From positions 186,001 to 250,000 of the forward strand of contig MGXU01000010.1 in the NCBI GenBank assembly GCA_001801815.1: a stretch of 64,000 bases of DNA, read 5' to 3'. Both the position numbers and the translations under genes were made by a program. Positions within the stretch are counted from its first letter, which is position 1. Each line of letters starts with the position of its first letter. Source of the DNA: Gammaproteobacteria bacterium RIFCSPHIGHO2_12_FULL_36_30. GTDB taxonomy: Bacteria; Pseudomonadota; Gammaproteobacteria; Coxiellales; Coxiellaceae. A model generated the notes under the pieces. The model made no database searches. It was not told the DNA's origin and worked only from the letters and a program-made list of their open reading frames with translations. This document shows positions 1 to 8,824 of this stretch, piece by piece.

Positions 1-172
1 GCGGTTTTTCTGGAGCTTGTGTTGATAATGGAATTGCAATTACCGTGCGACGCGCGGCATTAATGGGCGAAGCGCCGACCAAAACCCAAGGACGCGTTTT
101 CTTTTGCTCGCTACCTTGCGTCAAATGTTCTTCAACCAAATACACATCGCCACGTTTAAAATTATTTGTCAT
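1..172 (-). CDS. MazF/PemK-family toxin, N-terminal part
   Basis: The gene is read from 172 towards the left edge and is cut by it; 57 residues are visible. The visible part begins M-T-N-N-F-K-R-G-D-V-Y-L-V-E and then has G-S-E-Q-K-K-T-R-P-W-V-L-V. This matches the MazF/PemK signature of a G-D-[IV] strand followed by a GSEQ.KTRP loop, which holds the catalytic Arg of these endoribonucleases. The start overlaps the end of the upstream antitoxin gene by 11 bases, the usual coupling in antitoxin-first type II modules. By family knowledge it would be an mRNA-cleaving toxin. The rest of the protein, including the conserved C-terminal Ser/Thr, lies outside the window, so activity cannot be judged. 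Confidence 0.85.
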   Translation of the reverse strand, partial: MTNNFKRGDVYLVEEHLTQGSEQKKTRPWVLVGASPINAARRTVIAIPLSTQAPEKP

Positions 173-395
173 CCAATCCATCCCGATTAAATTCTGTATC
201 CCATGTTTCTATTTCTGCATTTAAAGCAGTGCTTTCTTCAAGTGACTTAGCACACAAAAAAAGATTTTTTTCTCGCGCAATAATTTCTTTTTCCAAAAGC
301 GCTGCAATGACTTTGCTGCGTTCTCGTGCCGGTATAATTGCCCTCATTCGTGCCACCAATTGGTCTGAAAAAGAAAACATTACTTTTGCTGTCAT
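162..395 (-). CDS. Antitoxin of the MazF-type module (ribbon-helix-helix-like)
   Basis: A 77-residue protein translated directly before the MazF-like toxin and overlapping it by 11 bases. The N-terminal half (M-T-A-K-V-M-F-S-F-S-D-Q-L-V-A-R-M-R, then R-S-K-V-I-A-A-L-L-E-K-E-I) has the strand-helix-helix pattern of MetJ/Arc/CopG-type DNA-binding domains. The acidic C-terminus (E-T-W-D-T-E-F-N-R-D-G-L-D-D-K) would be the toxin-binding tail. A GGAG-like ribosome site precedes the ATG at 395. It probably neutralises the toxin and represses the operon through the palindrome at 414-439. The exact antitoxin family is not certain. Confidence 0.75.
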   Translation of the reverse strand: MTAKVMFSFSDQLVARMRAIIPARERSKVIAALLEKEIIAREKNLFLCAKSLEESTALNAEIETWDTEFNRDGLDDK

Positions 396-413
396 TGTCG
401 CATCTCCGATTTT

Positions 414-439
414 ATATCTATATTATATATTATAGATTA
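414..439. promoter_or_regulatory. Palindromic operator/promoter of the toxin-antitoxin operon
   Basis: Inverted repeat ATCTATA (416-422) and TATAGAT (431-437) around a pure AT centre, extended by TATA on both sides. It lies about 20 bases upstream of the antitoxin start on the minus strand. Type II antitoxins with an RHH fold normally bind such sites to autoregulate. The function is inferred from position and symmetry. Confidence 0.5.
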
Positions 440-611
440 TATAAAAGCAATATGCGCAAAAACATTCGCAAGAATATTTATCTTGTTTTTTATCAAGTAA
501 TTATGAAATATATTGAAATTATAGTCTTAACCTTCATTCACTTTTCAAATCGTGAGCTATATTTTACGAATGCCGTTCATTTCACATAAGGATAATACAG
601 AAGAGGTGCGT

Positions 612-1196
612 ATGAAATTCAAGAAAATATGGATTGGGTGCGTAATATCGATTGTGTTGTTTCCAATCACGATGGTGTTTCCTTCTGATACTGGATGCAT
701 AACAAATAACACCCCATACACAATTCAACTCTATAATTGGCAAATTGTTCATCAGGACAATCCTGATGCTGGCATTATCTATTTTATTGACTTTTATGTG
801 AATGGTTCTAACTATGCACCATCGGGCGCATTCACAATAACTATGGGACCACAGGAGACTCGTTGTTTTCAAATTTATACTGGTGGCGGAGAAGGTCAAG
901 GCATTCAGGGCGATGTATATGTCTTTCCACAAACAATACCTGGCGCAGGAGTAATGCCTGTAACGATAACTAAAAATTATCAATTGGGTAACATATACTT
1001 GTACAATCCAGATGTGGGATATTTTGATATGGATCGTAGTACAACCAGCAATTGTGTTGGCAGACAGACTTACATGAATCGAAATGGTAACACTATCCAT
1101 ATCAATTGCACTGATTCTAAATTTCCATGCATGGGATCATGCCCAATTCCAGACCCTCGAGGAGGAAAAGTTGGCGGGATGCCTCACGTCAATTGA
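612..1196 (+). CDS. Small secreted Cys-containing protein of unknown function
   Basis: 194 residues from the ATG at 612, chosen because a GAGGTG ribosome site sits 2-7 bases before it; an upstream in-frame ATG at 552 has no such site. Residues 1-24 form a signal peptide or membrane anchor (K-F-K-K-I-W followed by a hydrophobic stretch). The mature part is rich in Asn, Tyr, Gly and Pro and carries about six Cys, mostly near the C-terminus (N-C-V-G, I-N-C-T, P-C-M-G-S-C-P), which suggests disulfides in the periplasm or outside. Its start (C-I-T-N-N-T-P-Y-T-I) resembles the mature start of the protein at 28403 (L-T-N-N-L-G-S-T-I-T). No known domain is recognised. Confidence 0.6.
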   Translation: MKFKKIWIGCVISIVLFPITMVFPSDTGCITNNTPYTIQLYNWQIVHQDNPDAGIIYFIDFYVNGSNYAPSGAFTITMGPQETRCFQIYTGGGEGQGIQGDVYVFPQTIPGAGVMPVTITKNYQLGNIYLYNPDVGYFDMDRSTTSNCVGRQTYMNRNGNTIHINCTDSKFPCMGSCPIPDPRGGKVGGMPHVN

Positions 1197-1210
1197 TTGA
1201 CAGGGGCGCA

Positions 1211-2521
1211 CTAATCCCCCGCCACCGTCATGTGATCAATTAAAATTGATCCAGTGCGAATGGAACTGCGAGTGTCAGTGTCATTTGCAATTGCAACAAC
1301 ATCGGCGAATATATTTTTTAAATTTCCTGCGATCGTAATTTCTTCGACGGGAAATTGTATTTCACCGTTATCAATCCAAAAACCAGATGCGCCGCGGGAA
1401 TAATCGCCGGTAGTAATATTTAATCCTTGTCCCATTAATTCGGTGACTAATAATCCGCGGTGCATTTTTTTCATCAACTGTTGTAACGTTACATCAGTAT
1501 CTGAAATTGAAAAATTAAAAACACCGCCGGCATTTCCAGTTGATTGCATTCCTAATTTTCTCGCAGAATAACTGCCTAATGCGTAATTCACTAATTCACC
1601 ATTTTTAATATAATGTTGATCAACGGTTGCAACACCTTCTTGATCAAATGCAGCGCTTCCCATTGCGGATAATAAATGGGGTTGTTGAAAAATGTTAATA
1701 AACGCTGGAAAAATAGGCTTTCCGAGCATGTTTAATAAAAATGAAGATTGACGATATAAATTTCCACCGCTGATGGCTTGCACAAAATGATGTAGTAAAG
1801 ATTTTGCAACAGACGCTTCAAAAATAACAGGACAGGTTTGTGTTTTTATTTTTCTCGCACCTAATCGTTTAATTGTTTTTTCTGCTGCATGTTCTGCAAC
1901 AAAATCAATTGATAATAAATCAGCGGGATTTCGAGCAACAGTATATTCATAATCGCGTTGCATTTGTTGATCATCACTTCCCACAACGCTACAACTGATA
2001 CTGTGTTCGCTCACCTGAAATTCACCTAAAAATCCCAGCGTATTTGCATAAATTCCAGTTGAATTAATTGTGCTAACATTCGCACCTTCTGAATTTACAA
2101 TTTTTTTGCTGTAATTTAAGGCTTTTTTTTCGCAGGCGATTGCGAGCTCAATTGCTTCTTGCGGTGTGATATTCCAAAAATGGTATAAATCACAATCTGG
2201 AATTTTTTTTGCTAATCTTTTTGGATCTGCTAATCCTGCAAATGGATCAGGGCTTGAAAAATTTGCAATGGTGCAGGCTTTTTCAATCGTTGCGTTAATG
2301 GATTCAATTGAAAAATCGGAACTCGATGCAGAACCCGTGCATTGATTTTGAAATACTGTAACAGAAAAACTTTTATCGAGATAATGTTCAAGTGTTTCAA
2401 CATCACCTAAACGCGCAGAAACAGAAAAACCTTTTGTTTCGCCGATGGAAATTTCTGCGGCGTCGACGTGTAATGATTTTAGCTTGTTTAAAGCGGTTTC
2501 GGCGATGTGAGTGTTGTTCAT
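1211..2521 (-). CDS. pmbA: Metalloprotease-associated protein PmbA/TldE
   Basis: 436 residues, close to the roughly 450 of E. coli PmbA (TldE). In the family this is the non-catalytic partner of TldD in a heterodimeric metalloprotease that degrades unfolded peptides and matures microcins and CcdA-type peptides. Visible family features are the N-terminal A-A-E-I-S-I-G-E-T-K-G-F-S-V-S, the central G-S-A-A-F-D-Q-E-G-V-A-T, and the C-terminal G-D-Y-S-R-G-A-S-G-F-W-I-D-N-G-E-I-Q-F-P-V-E-E. No HExxH is present, as expected for TldE. The start codon is preceded directly by a GGATAACG repeat unit, which supplies the only purine-rich element. TldD is not in the window. Confidence 0.92.
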   Translation of the reverse strand: MNNTHIAETALNKLKSLHVDAAEISIGETKGFSVSARLGDVETLEHYLDKSFSVTVFQNQCTGSASSSDFSIESINATIEKACTIANFSSPDPFAGLADPKRLAKKIPDCDLYHFWNITPQEAIELAIACEKKALNYSKKIVNSEGANVSTINSTGIYANTLGFLGEFQVSEHSISCSVVGSDDQQMQRDYEYTVARNPADLLSIDFVAEHAAEKTIKRLGARKIKTQTCPVIFEASVAKSLLHHFVQAISGGNLYRQSSFLLNMLGKPIFPAFINIFQQPHLLSAMGSAAFDQEGVATVDQHYIKNGELVNYALGSYSARKLGMQSTGNAGGVFNFSISDTDVTLQQLMKKMHRGLLVTELMGQGLNITTGDYSRGASGFWIDNGEIQFPVEEITIAGNLKNIFADVVAIANDTDTRSSIRTGSILIDHMTVAGD

Positions 2522-2524
2522 GTG

Positions 2525-2669
2525 ATTCGTTATCCGTTATCTGTAATCCGTGATCCGTATCGGAGGTAGATTTAAATTCAAACTATTATCAACAATCACC
2601 GTATTTGAATCATAGTTTGCACCATACCAAACCTCAGACACGGATAACGGATTACGGATTACGAATAAC
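2525..2669. repeat. GGATAACGG-type inverted-repeat element, long copy 1
   Basis: About 145 bp between pmbA and lon. The left arm (2525-2557) is a run of variants of TTATCCGT. The right arm (2641-2669) is its inverse, built of CGGATAACGG and ATTACGGATT units. The interior contains ATAGTTTGCACC and AAACCTCAGACACGGAT. The second copy, at 5150-5251, shares the interior right half almost base for base, so this is a dispersed element with terminal inverted repeats and not a chance palindrome. Confidence 0.8.
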
Positions 2670-2671
2670 AT

Positions 2672-5134
2672 TCAATGCGTCGCATGCCTTGATTTATTCG
2701 CCTTCGCTTTTGGCGGAACACGTTTTTTAATTTCCGGAGTTTTGCGAATTGCAGTTGGTAAACGTTCCAACGCTAATTGAAACACTTGATCAATCCAACG
2801 CACAGGATGAATATCAAGCGCATCTAAAACTTCTTTTGGAATTTCTTTTAAATCACGCTTATTTTCCTGCGGAATAATAACGGTTTTAATATTGCCGCGC
2901 ATTGCTGCTAATAATTTTTCTTTTAATCCACCGATTGGTAACACTTCACCGCGTAAAGTAATTTCACCGGTCATTGCAACAGAAGCATGAACAGGAATAT
3001 GTGTCATTGCAGAAACTAAGGCAACGCACATTCCAATTCCCGCGCTTGGACCGTCTTTTGGTGTTGCGCCTTCTGGAACGTGTACGTGAAAATCATTTGT
3101 TTGAAAATAAGTATCTTCAATTCCAAATAATGGTGCGCGACTTCGCACAACTGTCATCGCTGCGTTAATTGATTCTTTCATTACATCACCTAAACTTCCG
3201 GTATGTAATAATTTACCTTTACCTGCGATAACTTGCGCTTCAATCGTTAATAATTCACCACCGACTTCTGTCCAAGCCAATCCAGTTACTTGTCCGATTT
3301 GATCTTTTTCTTCTGCTAAACCATAACGGAATTTTGGAACGCCTAAATATTTTTCTAAATTACGCACCGTCACTGCAATACATTCTTTTTTCGTTTTGTC
3401 TTTACGATTCGTAACAGCTTGACGCACAACTTTTCTGCAAATTTTTGCAATTTGTCTTTCCAAACTTCGCACACCCGCTTCGCGTGTATAACTGCGAATA
3501 ATTTCGCGAATTGAAGTATCTGAAATATGAATTTCAGTTTTCTTCAAACCAGTTTGTTCGATTTGTCTTGGAACTAAATAATTTTCTGCGATATGTAATT
3601 TTTCTTCTTCGGTATAACCTGGCAAACGAATGACTTCCATGCGATCCAATAATGCCGGTGGAATATTTAAAGAATTTGCCGTTGCAATAAACATAACATC
3701 AGACAAATCATAATCCACTTCTAAATAATGATCGTTAAATTTATTATTTTGCTCAGGATCCAATACTTCTAGTAATGCTGATGCGGGATCGCCACGAAAA
3801 TCAACTGCCATTTTATCCACTTCGTCTAGCATAAAAAGTGGATTACGCACTTTTGCACGCATCATGCGTTGAATAATTTTTCCAGGCATCGCGCCGATAT
3901 AAGTGCGACGATGTCCGCGAATTTCTGCTTCATCACGAATACCACCTAATGCAATTCGTGCAAATTCACGACCTGTTGCATTTGCGATGGATTGCCCCAA
4001 AGATGTTTTACCAACACCCGGAGGTCCAACTAAACATAAAATAGGGCCTTTTAATTTTTTCACGCGCGATTGCACTGCTAAATATTCTAAAATGCGCTCT
4101 TTTACTTCTTTTAAACCATAATGATCTTTTTCAAGAACAGCTTCCGCTGCTTTTAAATCCATATTAATTTTTGATTTTTCTTTCCAGGGAACAGCAAGCA
4201 ATGCTTCTAAAAAATTTCTGCAGACGGTTGCTTCCGCAGACATCGGCGGCATCATTCGCAATTTTGTTAATTCCGCTTTTGCTTTTTCTTTTGCCTCTTT
4301 CGTCATTCCTGCTTTTTCAATATTTTTTTCAATTTGTTTTAATTCATCGGCAGGCGTACCTTCATCTAATTCGCCCAATTCTTCTTGAATCGCTTTTAAT
4401 TTTTCACTTAAATAATATTGACGCTGGCTTTTTTCAACACGTTGTTTTACGCGTGTTTGAACACTTTTTTCAACTTCTAATAATTCTAATTCTTGCGCGA
4501 TTAAATCACGCAATAATAATAAACGCGCTTTCACATCAAATGCTTCTAAAATTTTCTGACGTGAATCAATATTCACTGTTAAATGTGCTGCAACGCTATC
4601 TGCAAAATGCGCAGGCGCTTTCATATTACGCACAGATGTAATTAATTCCGGCGGAATTTTTTTATTTGCTTTTACTAATTGCTCAAATTGCGCGGTGATA
4701 TTGCGCATCGTGACAGTGACTTCTGGATCTTCTGTGATTTCTTTTTCTGCGTGTACTTCTAATTGCACACGCATAAATGGAAACTCTTCAGAAACAGGTA
4801 AAAAACTTAAAACACGCGCACGCGAAACACCTTCAACTAAAACTTTTACCGTGCCATCAGGTAATCTCAACATTTGCAAAATTGTTGCAACCGTGCCGAC
4901 AGAAAATAAATCTGTTTCTGCGGGAATATCAACGGATGCATTTTTTTGCGCTACCAACGCAACTTGTTTATCTTGCGTCATCGCAGATTCAAGCGCTTTA
5001 ATTGATTCAGCGCGACCTACAAACAATGGAATGACCATGTGTGGATAAATGACGACATCGCGCAGTGGAATTAAGGGTAATGTCATTTCGTTTGGTGTGG
5101 TGGTTTCGGATGGTTTTTTTGATTTTGGTGTCAT
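2672..5134 (-). CDS. lon: ATP-dependent Lon protease
   Basis: 820 residues (E. coli Lon has 784). The cytoplasmic AAA+ serine protease degrades misfolded and regulatory proteins. Domains in order: N-terminal Lon substrate-binding domain (about 20-210, L-P-L-I-P-L-R-D-V-V-I-Y-P); coiled helical region; AAA+ module with Walker A G-P-P-G-V-G-K-T near residue 365 and Walker B F-M-L-D-E-V-D-K; and the protease domain with catalytic Ser in P-K-D-G-P-S-A-G and Lys in G-G-L-K-E-K. A basic tail of about 20 residues (K-K-R-V-P-P-K-A-K-A-N-K) exceeds the E. coli form. The ATG at 5134 follows AAGGAA. It lies downstream of tig-clpP-clpX in the standard order, with a repeat element in each gap. Confidence 0.98.
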   Translation of the reverse strand: MTPKSKKPSETTTPNEMTLPLIPLRDVVIYPHMVIPLFVGRAESIKALESAMTQDKQVALVAQKNASVDIPAETDLFSVGTVATILQMLRLPDGTVKVLVEGVSRARVLSFLPVSEEFPFMRVQLEVHAEKEITEDPEVTVTMRNITAQFEQLVKANKKIPPELITSVRNMKAPAHFADSVAAHLTVNIDSRQKILEAFDVKARLLLLRDLIAQELELLEVEKSVQTRVKQRVEKSQRQYYLSEKLKAIQEELGELDEGTPADELKQIEKNIEKAGMTKEAKEKAKAELTKLRMMPPMSAEATVCRNFLEALLAVPWKEKSKINMDLKAAEAVLEKDHYGLKEVKERILEYLAVQSRVKKLKGPILCLVGPPGVGKTSLGQSIANATGREFARIALGGIRDEAEIRGHRRTYIGAMPGKIIQRMMRAKVRNPLFMLDEVDKMAVDFRGDPASALLEVLDPEQNNKFNDHYLEVDYDLSDVMFIATANSLNIPPALLDRMEVIRLPGYTEEEKLHIAENYLVPRQIEQTGLKKTEIHISDTSIREIIRSYTREAGVRSLERQIAKICRKVVRQAVTNRKDKTKKECIAVTVRNLEKYLGVPKFRYGLAEEKDQIGQVTGLAWTEVGGELLTIEAQVIAGKGKLLHTGSLGDVMKESINAAMTVVRSRAPLFGIEDTYFQTNDFHVHVPEGATPKDGPSAGIGMCVALVSAMTHIPVHASVAMTGEITLRGEVLPIGGLKEKLLAAMRGNIKTVIIPQENKRDLKEIPKEVLDALDIHPVRWIDQVFQLALERLPTAIRKTPEIKKRVPPKAKANKSRHATH

Positions 5135-5149
5135 GCTCTATTCCTTGTT

Positions 5150-5251
5150 AATTCGTTATCCGTTATCCGCAATCTGTAATCCGTATTTAAATTATGGTTT
5201 GCAATATATTAAACCTCAGACACGGATCACGGATTACGGATAACTGATAAC
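5150..5251. repeat. GGATAACGG-type inverted-repeat element, copy 2
   Basis: About 100 bp between clpX and lon. The left arm ATTCGTTATCCGTTATCCG (5150-5168) and the inverse right arm GGATTACGGATAACTGATAAC (5231-5251) bracket an interior with ATGGTTTGCAATATAT and AAACCTCAGACACGGAT. That interior is shared with the copy at 2525, but it is about 45 bp shorter. It lies 16 bases upstream of the lon start codon. Confidence 0.8.
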
Positions 5252-5256
5252 ATTTT

Positions 5257-6513
5257 TTACCCCGCTTTCTTCTCATCTTCATAAACATACAACGGTTTTG
5301 ATTTTGTCTTAATGACATTCTTATCAATCACCACTTGTTTTAAACCTGGCATTGATGGCAATTCATACATTACGTCCAACAATGCATGTTCGACAATCGA
5401 TCGCAAACCACGCGCACCTGATTTTCTTTCAATCGCCTGTTTTGCAATTTCATGTAATGCATCTTCGCGAAATTCAACAGTGACACCTTCAAATTCAAAT
5501 AATTTTTTATATTGTTTTGTCAGTGCATTTTTTGGTTTCGTTAAAATTTCAAGTAAAGCATTTTCATCCAATTCTTCTAATACTGAAATCACGGGCAAAC
5601 GACCCACAAATTCTGGAATTAAACCATATTTAATTAAATCTTGATTTTCCACTTTTTTAATTATGTTTATATCCGCTGTTTTATTTTTTGTTTTAACGGT
5701 TGCCGCAAAACCAATTCCACTTTCATCTGTGCGTTGTTGCACAATTTTATCTAAATCTGCAAATGCACCGCCGCAAATAAATAAAATATTCGTTGTATCC
5801 ACTTGCAAATATTCTTGCTGCGGATGTTTGCGTCCACCCTGTGGCGGAATTGCCGCAACTGTTCCTTCAATTAATTTTAATAAAGCTTGTTGCACACCTT
5901 CGCCAGAAACGTCACGCGTTAATGACGGACTATCTGTTTTGCGTGCAATTTTATCGATCTCATCAATGTATATGATGCCTGTTTGTGCTTTTTCAACATC
6001 ATAACTGCATTTTTGTAATAATTTTTGCACGATATTTTCAACATCTTCGCCGACGTAACCTGCTTCAGTTAATGTTGTTGCATCTGCAATTGCAAATGGC
6101 ACATTTAAAATGCGCGCGAGTGTTTGTGCTAATAATGTTTTTCCAGAACCGGTTGGACCGATAAATAAAATATTGCTTTTTGATAATTCAACATCATCAT
6201 TTGATGCGCGATGTTGTAATCTTTTATAGTGATTATAAACTGCGACTGATAATATTTTTTTTGCATCGGTTTGACCAATGACGTATTGATCTAATTGCGC
6301 ATGCAATTCTTTTGGGCTGGGTAAATATTTTTTTTCAGGCGCAACAACATCTGTTAATTCTTCTTCGCGAATAATGTCATTACATAAATTTATGCATTCA
6401 TTGCAAACAAATACGGATGGACCAGCAATTAATTTTTTTACTTCGTGCTGACTTTTTCCGCAGAAAGAACAATATAAGGTTTCGTTGCGATTGGGGGTTT
6501 TGTTGTCGGTCAT
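5257..6513 (-). CDS. clpX: ClpX, ATP-binding unfoldase subunit of ClpXP
   Basis: 418 residues, the normal length. The N-terminal C4 zinc finger is at Cys15, Cys18, Cys37 and Cys40 (C-S-F-C and C-N-E-C). The AAA+ domain has Walker A G-P-T-G-S-G-K-T (near residue 118) and Walker [10 protein letters not shown]. The ClpP-docking loop I-G-F is intact in E-S-G-I-G-F-A-A-T. ClpX unfolds tagged substrates and feeds them to ClpP, whose gene lies 37 bases upstream on the same strand. The start at 6513 is preceded by a short GGATAACG repeat. Confidence 0.98.
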   Translation of the reverse strand: MTDNKTPNRNETLYCSFCGKSQHEVKKLIAGPSVFVCNECINLCNDIIREEELTDVVAPEKKYLPSPKELHAQLDQYVIGQTDAKKILSVAVYNHYKRLQHRASNDDVELSKSNILFIGPTGSGKTLLAQTLARILNVPFAIADATTLTEAGYVGEDVENIVQKLLQKCSYDVEKAQTGIIYIDEIDKIARKTDSPSLTRDVSGEGVQQALLKLIEGTVAAIPPQGGRKHPQQEYLQVDTTNILFICGGAFADLDKIVQQRTDESGIGFAATVKTKNKTADINIIKKVENQDLIKYGLIPEFVGRLPVISVLEELDENALLEILTKPKNALTKQYKKLFEFEGVTVEFREDALHEIAKQAIERKSGARGLRSIVEHALLDVMYELPSMPGLKQVVIDKNVIKTKSKPLYVYEDEKKAG

Positions 6514-6515
6514 AT

Positions 6516-6549
6516 GTTCGTTATCCGTTATGCGTTATTCGTTATCCGA
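6516..6549. repeat. GGATAACGG-type repeat, short form, before clpX
   Basis: The 34 bases between clpP and clpX consist of variants of CGTTATCCGTTATGCGTTATT, the same unit as the arms of the elements at 2525 and 5150 but without the interior. Read on the coding strand, the last unit ends about 10 bases before the clpX ATG, with GGA at ribosome-binding distance. Confidence 0.7.
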
Positions 6550-6550
6550 G

Positions 6551-7159
6551 TCACACTTCCTTGCCACGTTCAACGTAGATTGAATCAATCAATCCATATT
6601 TTTTCGCTTCTGCTGCGGGCATAAAATAATCGCGATTAGTATCTTTGTTAATTTTATCGATTGGTTGTCCAGTGTTGCTCGCTAAAATTTCTGAAATCAT
6701 ATCACTCACGCGTTGTGTTTCTTTTGCGTGAATTTGAATGTCAGTGCCTTGACCTTGATAACCACCAGCAACTTGATGAATCATCACCATTGAATTGGGT
6801 AAGCAATGACGTTTACCTTTTGCGCCTGATGATAATAATAATGCTGCGATACTGGCTGCTTGTCCGATGCATAATGTGCGCACATCAGGTTTAATAAATT
6901 GCATCGTATCATAAATTGCCATGCCTGCTGTTACAACACCGCCCGGCGAATTAATATATAACGAAATATCTTTTTCTGGATTTTCAGATTCTAAAAAAAG
7001 CATTTGCGCGACCACTAAATTCGCCATGCTTTCTTCAACCTGCCCAACTAAAAAAATAATTCGATCTTTTAATAATCGTGAATAAATATCATAAGCGCGC
7101 TCGCCACGACCACTTTGTTCGACGACCATGGGGACTAAATAATTGTTTCGTTCGTTCAT
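6551..7159 (-). CDS. clpP: ClpP, proteolytic subunit of ClpXP/ClpAP
   Basis: 202 residues. The catalytic triad is Ser103 (G-Q-A-A-S-I-A), His128 (V-M-I-H-Q) and Asp177 (N-R-D-Y-F-M), with the same spacing (25 and 49 residues) as in E. coli ClpP. It forms the double heptameric cytoplasmic peptidase chamber served by ClpX (next gene) and ClpA (21842-24130). It lies 9 bases downstream of tig on the same strand, so the two are probably cotranscribed. Confidence 0.98.
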   Translation of the reverse strand: MNERNNYLVPMVVEQSGRGERAYDIYSRLLKDRIIFLVGQVEESMANLVVAQMLFLESENPEKDISLYINSPGGVVTAGMAIYDTMQFIKPDVRTLCIGQAASIAALLLSSGAKGKRHCLPNSMVMIHQVAGGYQGQGTDIQIHAKETQRVSDMISEILASNTGQPIDKINKDTNRDYFMPAAEAKKYGLIDSIYVERGKEV

Positions 7160-7168
7160 GAGATTTCC

Positions 7169-8491
7169 TTATTTATTTCCACTTACAATACTATCATAAC
7201 TTTTTTTCGTTTCAGAAACACGCGCTTTGCTGAGCAAAAGCTGAATCGCTTGTTCTTCCAAAACAAATGCTTCAACATCTGACACCATTTGCTTATTTTT
7301 AAGAATCAATGGCAAAATTTCATCAACATTACCGTAATTCGCCGCCATTTCTTTTAAGCGTTCTTGAACCTTTTTTTGATCCACTTGAATTTTTGCAGCT
7401 TGAATTACTTCTGCTAATAATAAGCCTAAAATCACGCGTTTTTTTGCATCTTCAACATACGGTTCGCGCGCTAATGGAAATTTTTTAATATCATCATCTG
7501 ATAATTCGCGACGATATTGACGAATTTGTTGACGCGTCATATTTTGTAAATGCGCAATTTCAGCATCTAACAAAGCACCTGGCACTTCAACAGGATTTAA
7601 CGCCATGAGTTTATCCAATACGGTCTGCTTTAAATGAGCATGCGCTGCGTCATTCAATTCCTTTTGCATCTTTTCTTTAACTTGTTTTTTTAGCGCTTCA
7701 ACGCCATCTGCAACGCCGACTTTCTTGGCAAAATCATCGTCTAAAGCTGGTAATTTAGGTTCTTGCACCAAATGAACGGTTACTTCAAATTTTACCGGTT
7801 TTCCGCGCAATGCTTCAACGTGATATTCCTTTGGAAAAGAAATGTCTAGCGTCTTTTTCTCACCTTTTTTCACACCAACCAGACCTTCTTCAAAGCCGGG
7901 AATCATGCTTTTTGAACCCAAAACTAATTTCGAGCCTTTTGCGCTGCCTTGTTCTAATGGTTTGCCATCCATCGTGCCGTCGAAATCAATTTCAAGACGA
8001 TCACCCAATTTTGATGCGCGATCAACATCAATCCATTCTGCATGTTGTGTGCGTAATTGTATTAGCATGCTGCCAACATCAGCATCTGTTACTTCGCCAC
8101 TTGCAGATTCAAATGCAATATCTGTTAAATCTTTTAAATGAATTTCTGGATATACTTCAAATTTCGCTGTGTAATTAAACGATGTATTTTTAGTTAGTTT
8201 TTCATGATCAAAATCAATTTGTGGCATGCCAGCAATTTTAATTTTTTGTGCTTGAATTTGTGTTTGAAAAGTTGAATCAATTAATTCAGCTGCTGCTTCA
8301 TGCAAAATGCCACGACCAAATTTTTGTTCGACAACATTAACCGGCACTTTTCCAGGACGAAATCCTTTGATTTGCGCTTTACCTGCTACTTCATTAATCT
8401 TTTTTTGATACGCTTTGCTAAAATCATCAGCCAAAACTGTGATCGCTAATTGTCTTTTTAAACCTTCTAACTTCTGTATTGTTCCGGACAT
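7169..8491 (-). CDS. tig: Trigger factor, ribosome-associated chaperone
   Basis: 440 residues from the ATG at 8491 (M-S-G-T-I-Q-K-L-E-G-L-K-R-Q-L). The frame stays open up to 8674, but that extension reads through a REP and the tRNA-Leu gene and is not coding. The N-terminal ribosome-binding domain carries G-F-R-P-G-K-V-P, a variant of the GFRxGKxP ribosome-docking signature. A central FKBP-type prolyl isomerase domain (G-D-R-L-E-I-D-F-D-G-T and M-I-P-G-F-E-E-G-L-V-G) and a helical C-terminal chaperone domain follow. It binds nascent chains at the exit tunnel. First gene of the tig-clpP-clpX-lon series. Confidence 0.97.
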   Translation of the reverse strand: MSGTIQKLEGLKRQLAITVLADDFSKAYQKKINEVAGKAQIKGFRPGKVPVNVVEQKFGRGILHEAAAELIDSTFQTQIQAQKIKIAGMPQIDFDHEKLTKNTSFNYTAKFEVYPEIHLKDLTDIAFESASGEVTDADVGSMLIQLRTQHAEWIDVDRASKLGDRLEIDFDGTMDGKPLEQGSAKGSKLVLGSKSMIPGFEEGLVGVKKGEKKTLDISFPKEYHVEALRGKPVKFEVTVHLVQEPKLPALDDDFAKKVGVADGVEALKKQVKEKMQKELNDAAHAHLKQTVLDKLMALNPVEVPGALLDAEIAHLQNMTRQQIRQYRRELSDDDIKKFPLAREPYVEDAKKRVILGLLLAEVIQAAKIQVDQKKVQERLKEMAANYGNVDEILPLILKNKQMVSDVEAFVLEEQAIQLLLSKARVSETKKSYDSIVSGNK

Positions 8492-8534
8492 TGTGACAAC
8501 CTCGTTTATTTTACTTGTGATGCTTTGTTTGAGT

Positions 8535-8595
8535 TCACTGCAAAACGCCCTTGTTCCGTGAGCTGCGCTCACTTCAACGCGGGCTTCTGTAACTT
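8535..8595. repeat. REP-like element, copy 1 (tig leader)
   Basis: Member of the window's main palindromic family: CACTGCAAAACGCCCTTGTT, a central palindrome GTGAGC-TGC-GCTCAC, then ACGCGGGCTTCTGTAAC. GCCC and GGGC can pair around the central hairpin. It lies between tRNA-Leu and tig, so it would be in a tig leader if the two are cotranscribed. Confidence 0.85.
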
Positions 8596-8598
8596 CAT

Positions 8599-8680
8599 TG
8601 CGAGAGGAGAGACTCGAACTCTCACAGGTTGCCCCGCTGGAACCTAAATCCAGTGCGTCTGCCAATTCCGCCACTCTCGC
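8599..8680 (-). tRNA. tRNA-Leu (anticodon UAG)
   Basis: 82 nucleotides on the minus strand. The acceptor stem is GCGAGAG/CTCTCGC with discriminator A. The anticodon stem-loop is CTGGA-TTTAGGT-TCCAG, giving anticodon UAG. The variable arm is long (class II) and the T arm contains TTCGAGT. CCA is not encoded. Confidence 0.95.
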
Positions 8681-8739
8681 CTATCATAAAGCGGACTATT
8701 GAACACCATATCCGCTAGGTTGACAAGTCTTTTACTTGC

Positions 8740-8768
8740 TTGCAAAGTACAGTAACGATACCTATACT
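8740..8768 (+). promoter_or_regulatory. Sigma70-type promoter of the PAS-GGDEF gene
   Basis: TTGCAA (8740-8745), 17-base spacer, TATACT (8763-8768), about 57 bases upstream of the start at 8825. The leader that follows contains a small GCATC-TT-GATGC hairpin. This is a consensus-based prediction. Confidence 0.5.
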
Positions 8769-8824
8769 TAAAATTAAATCAATAGGATAACGCATCTTGA
8801 TGCGGTACAAGCGGGAAGCTGTGT

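Noticed and set aside
4171-5048. Long plus-strand frames opposite lon
   Set aside because: They are antisense shadows of lon, with codon use of the opposite strand and no ribosome site.
2525-5251. Repeats between pmbA, lon and clpX as terminators or attenuators
   Set aside because: The arms are long and AT/GC mixed, without T tails, and the shared interior shows they are dispersed elements.
8492-8674. N-terminal extension of trigger factor
   Set aside because: The extension reads through a REP and the tRNA-Leu gene; trigger factor starts at M-S-G-T-I-Q-K-L at 8491.
8770-8824. Possible c-di-GMP riboswitch in the leader of the GGDEF gene
   Set aside because: There is a small GCATC/GATGC hairpin, but none of the conserved GEMM bases or receptor motif is present.
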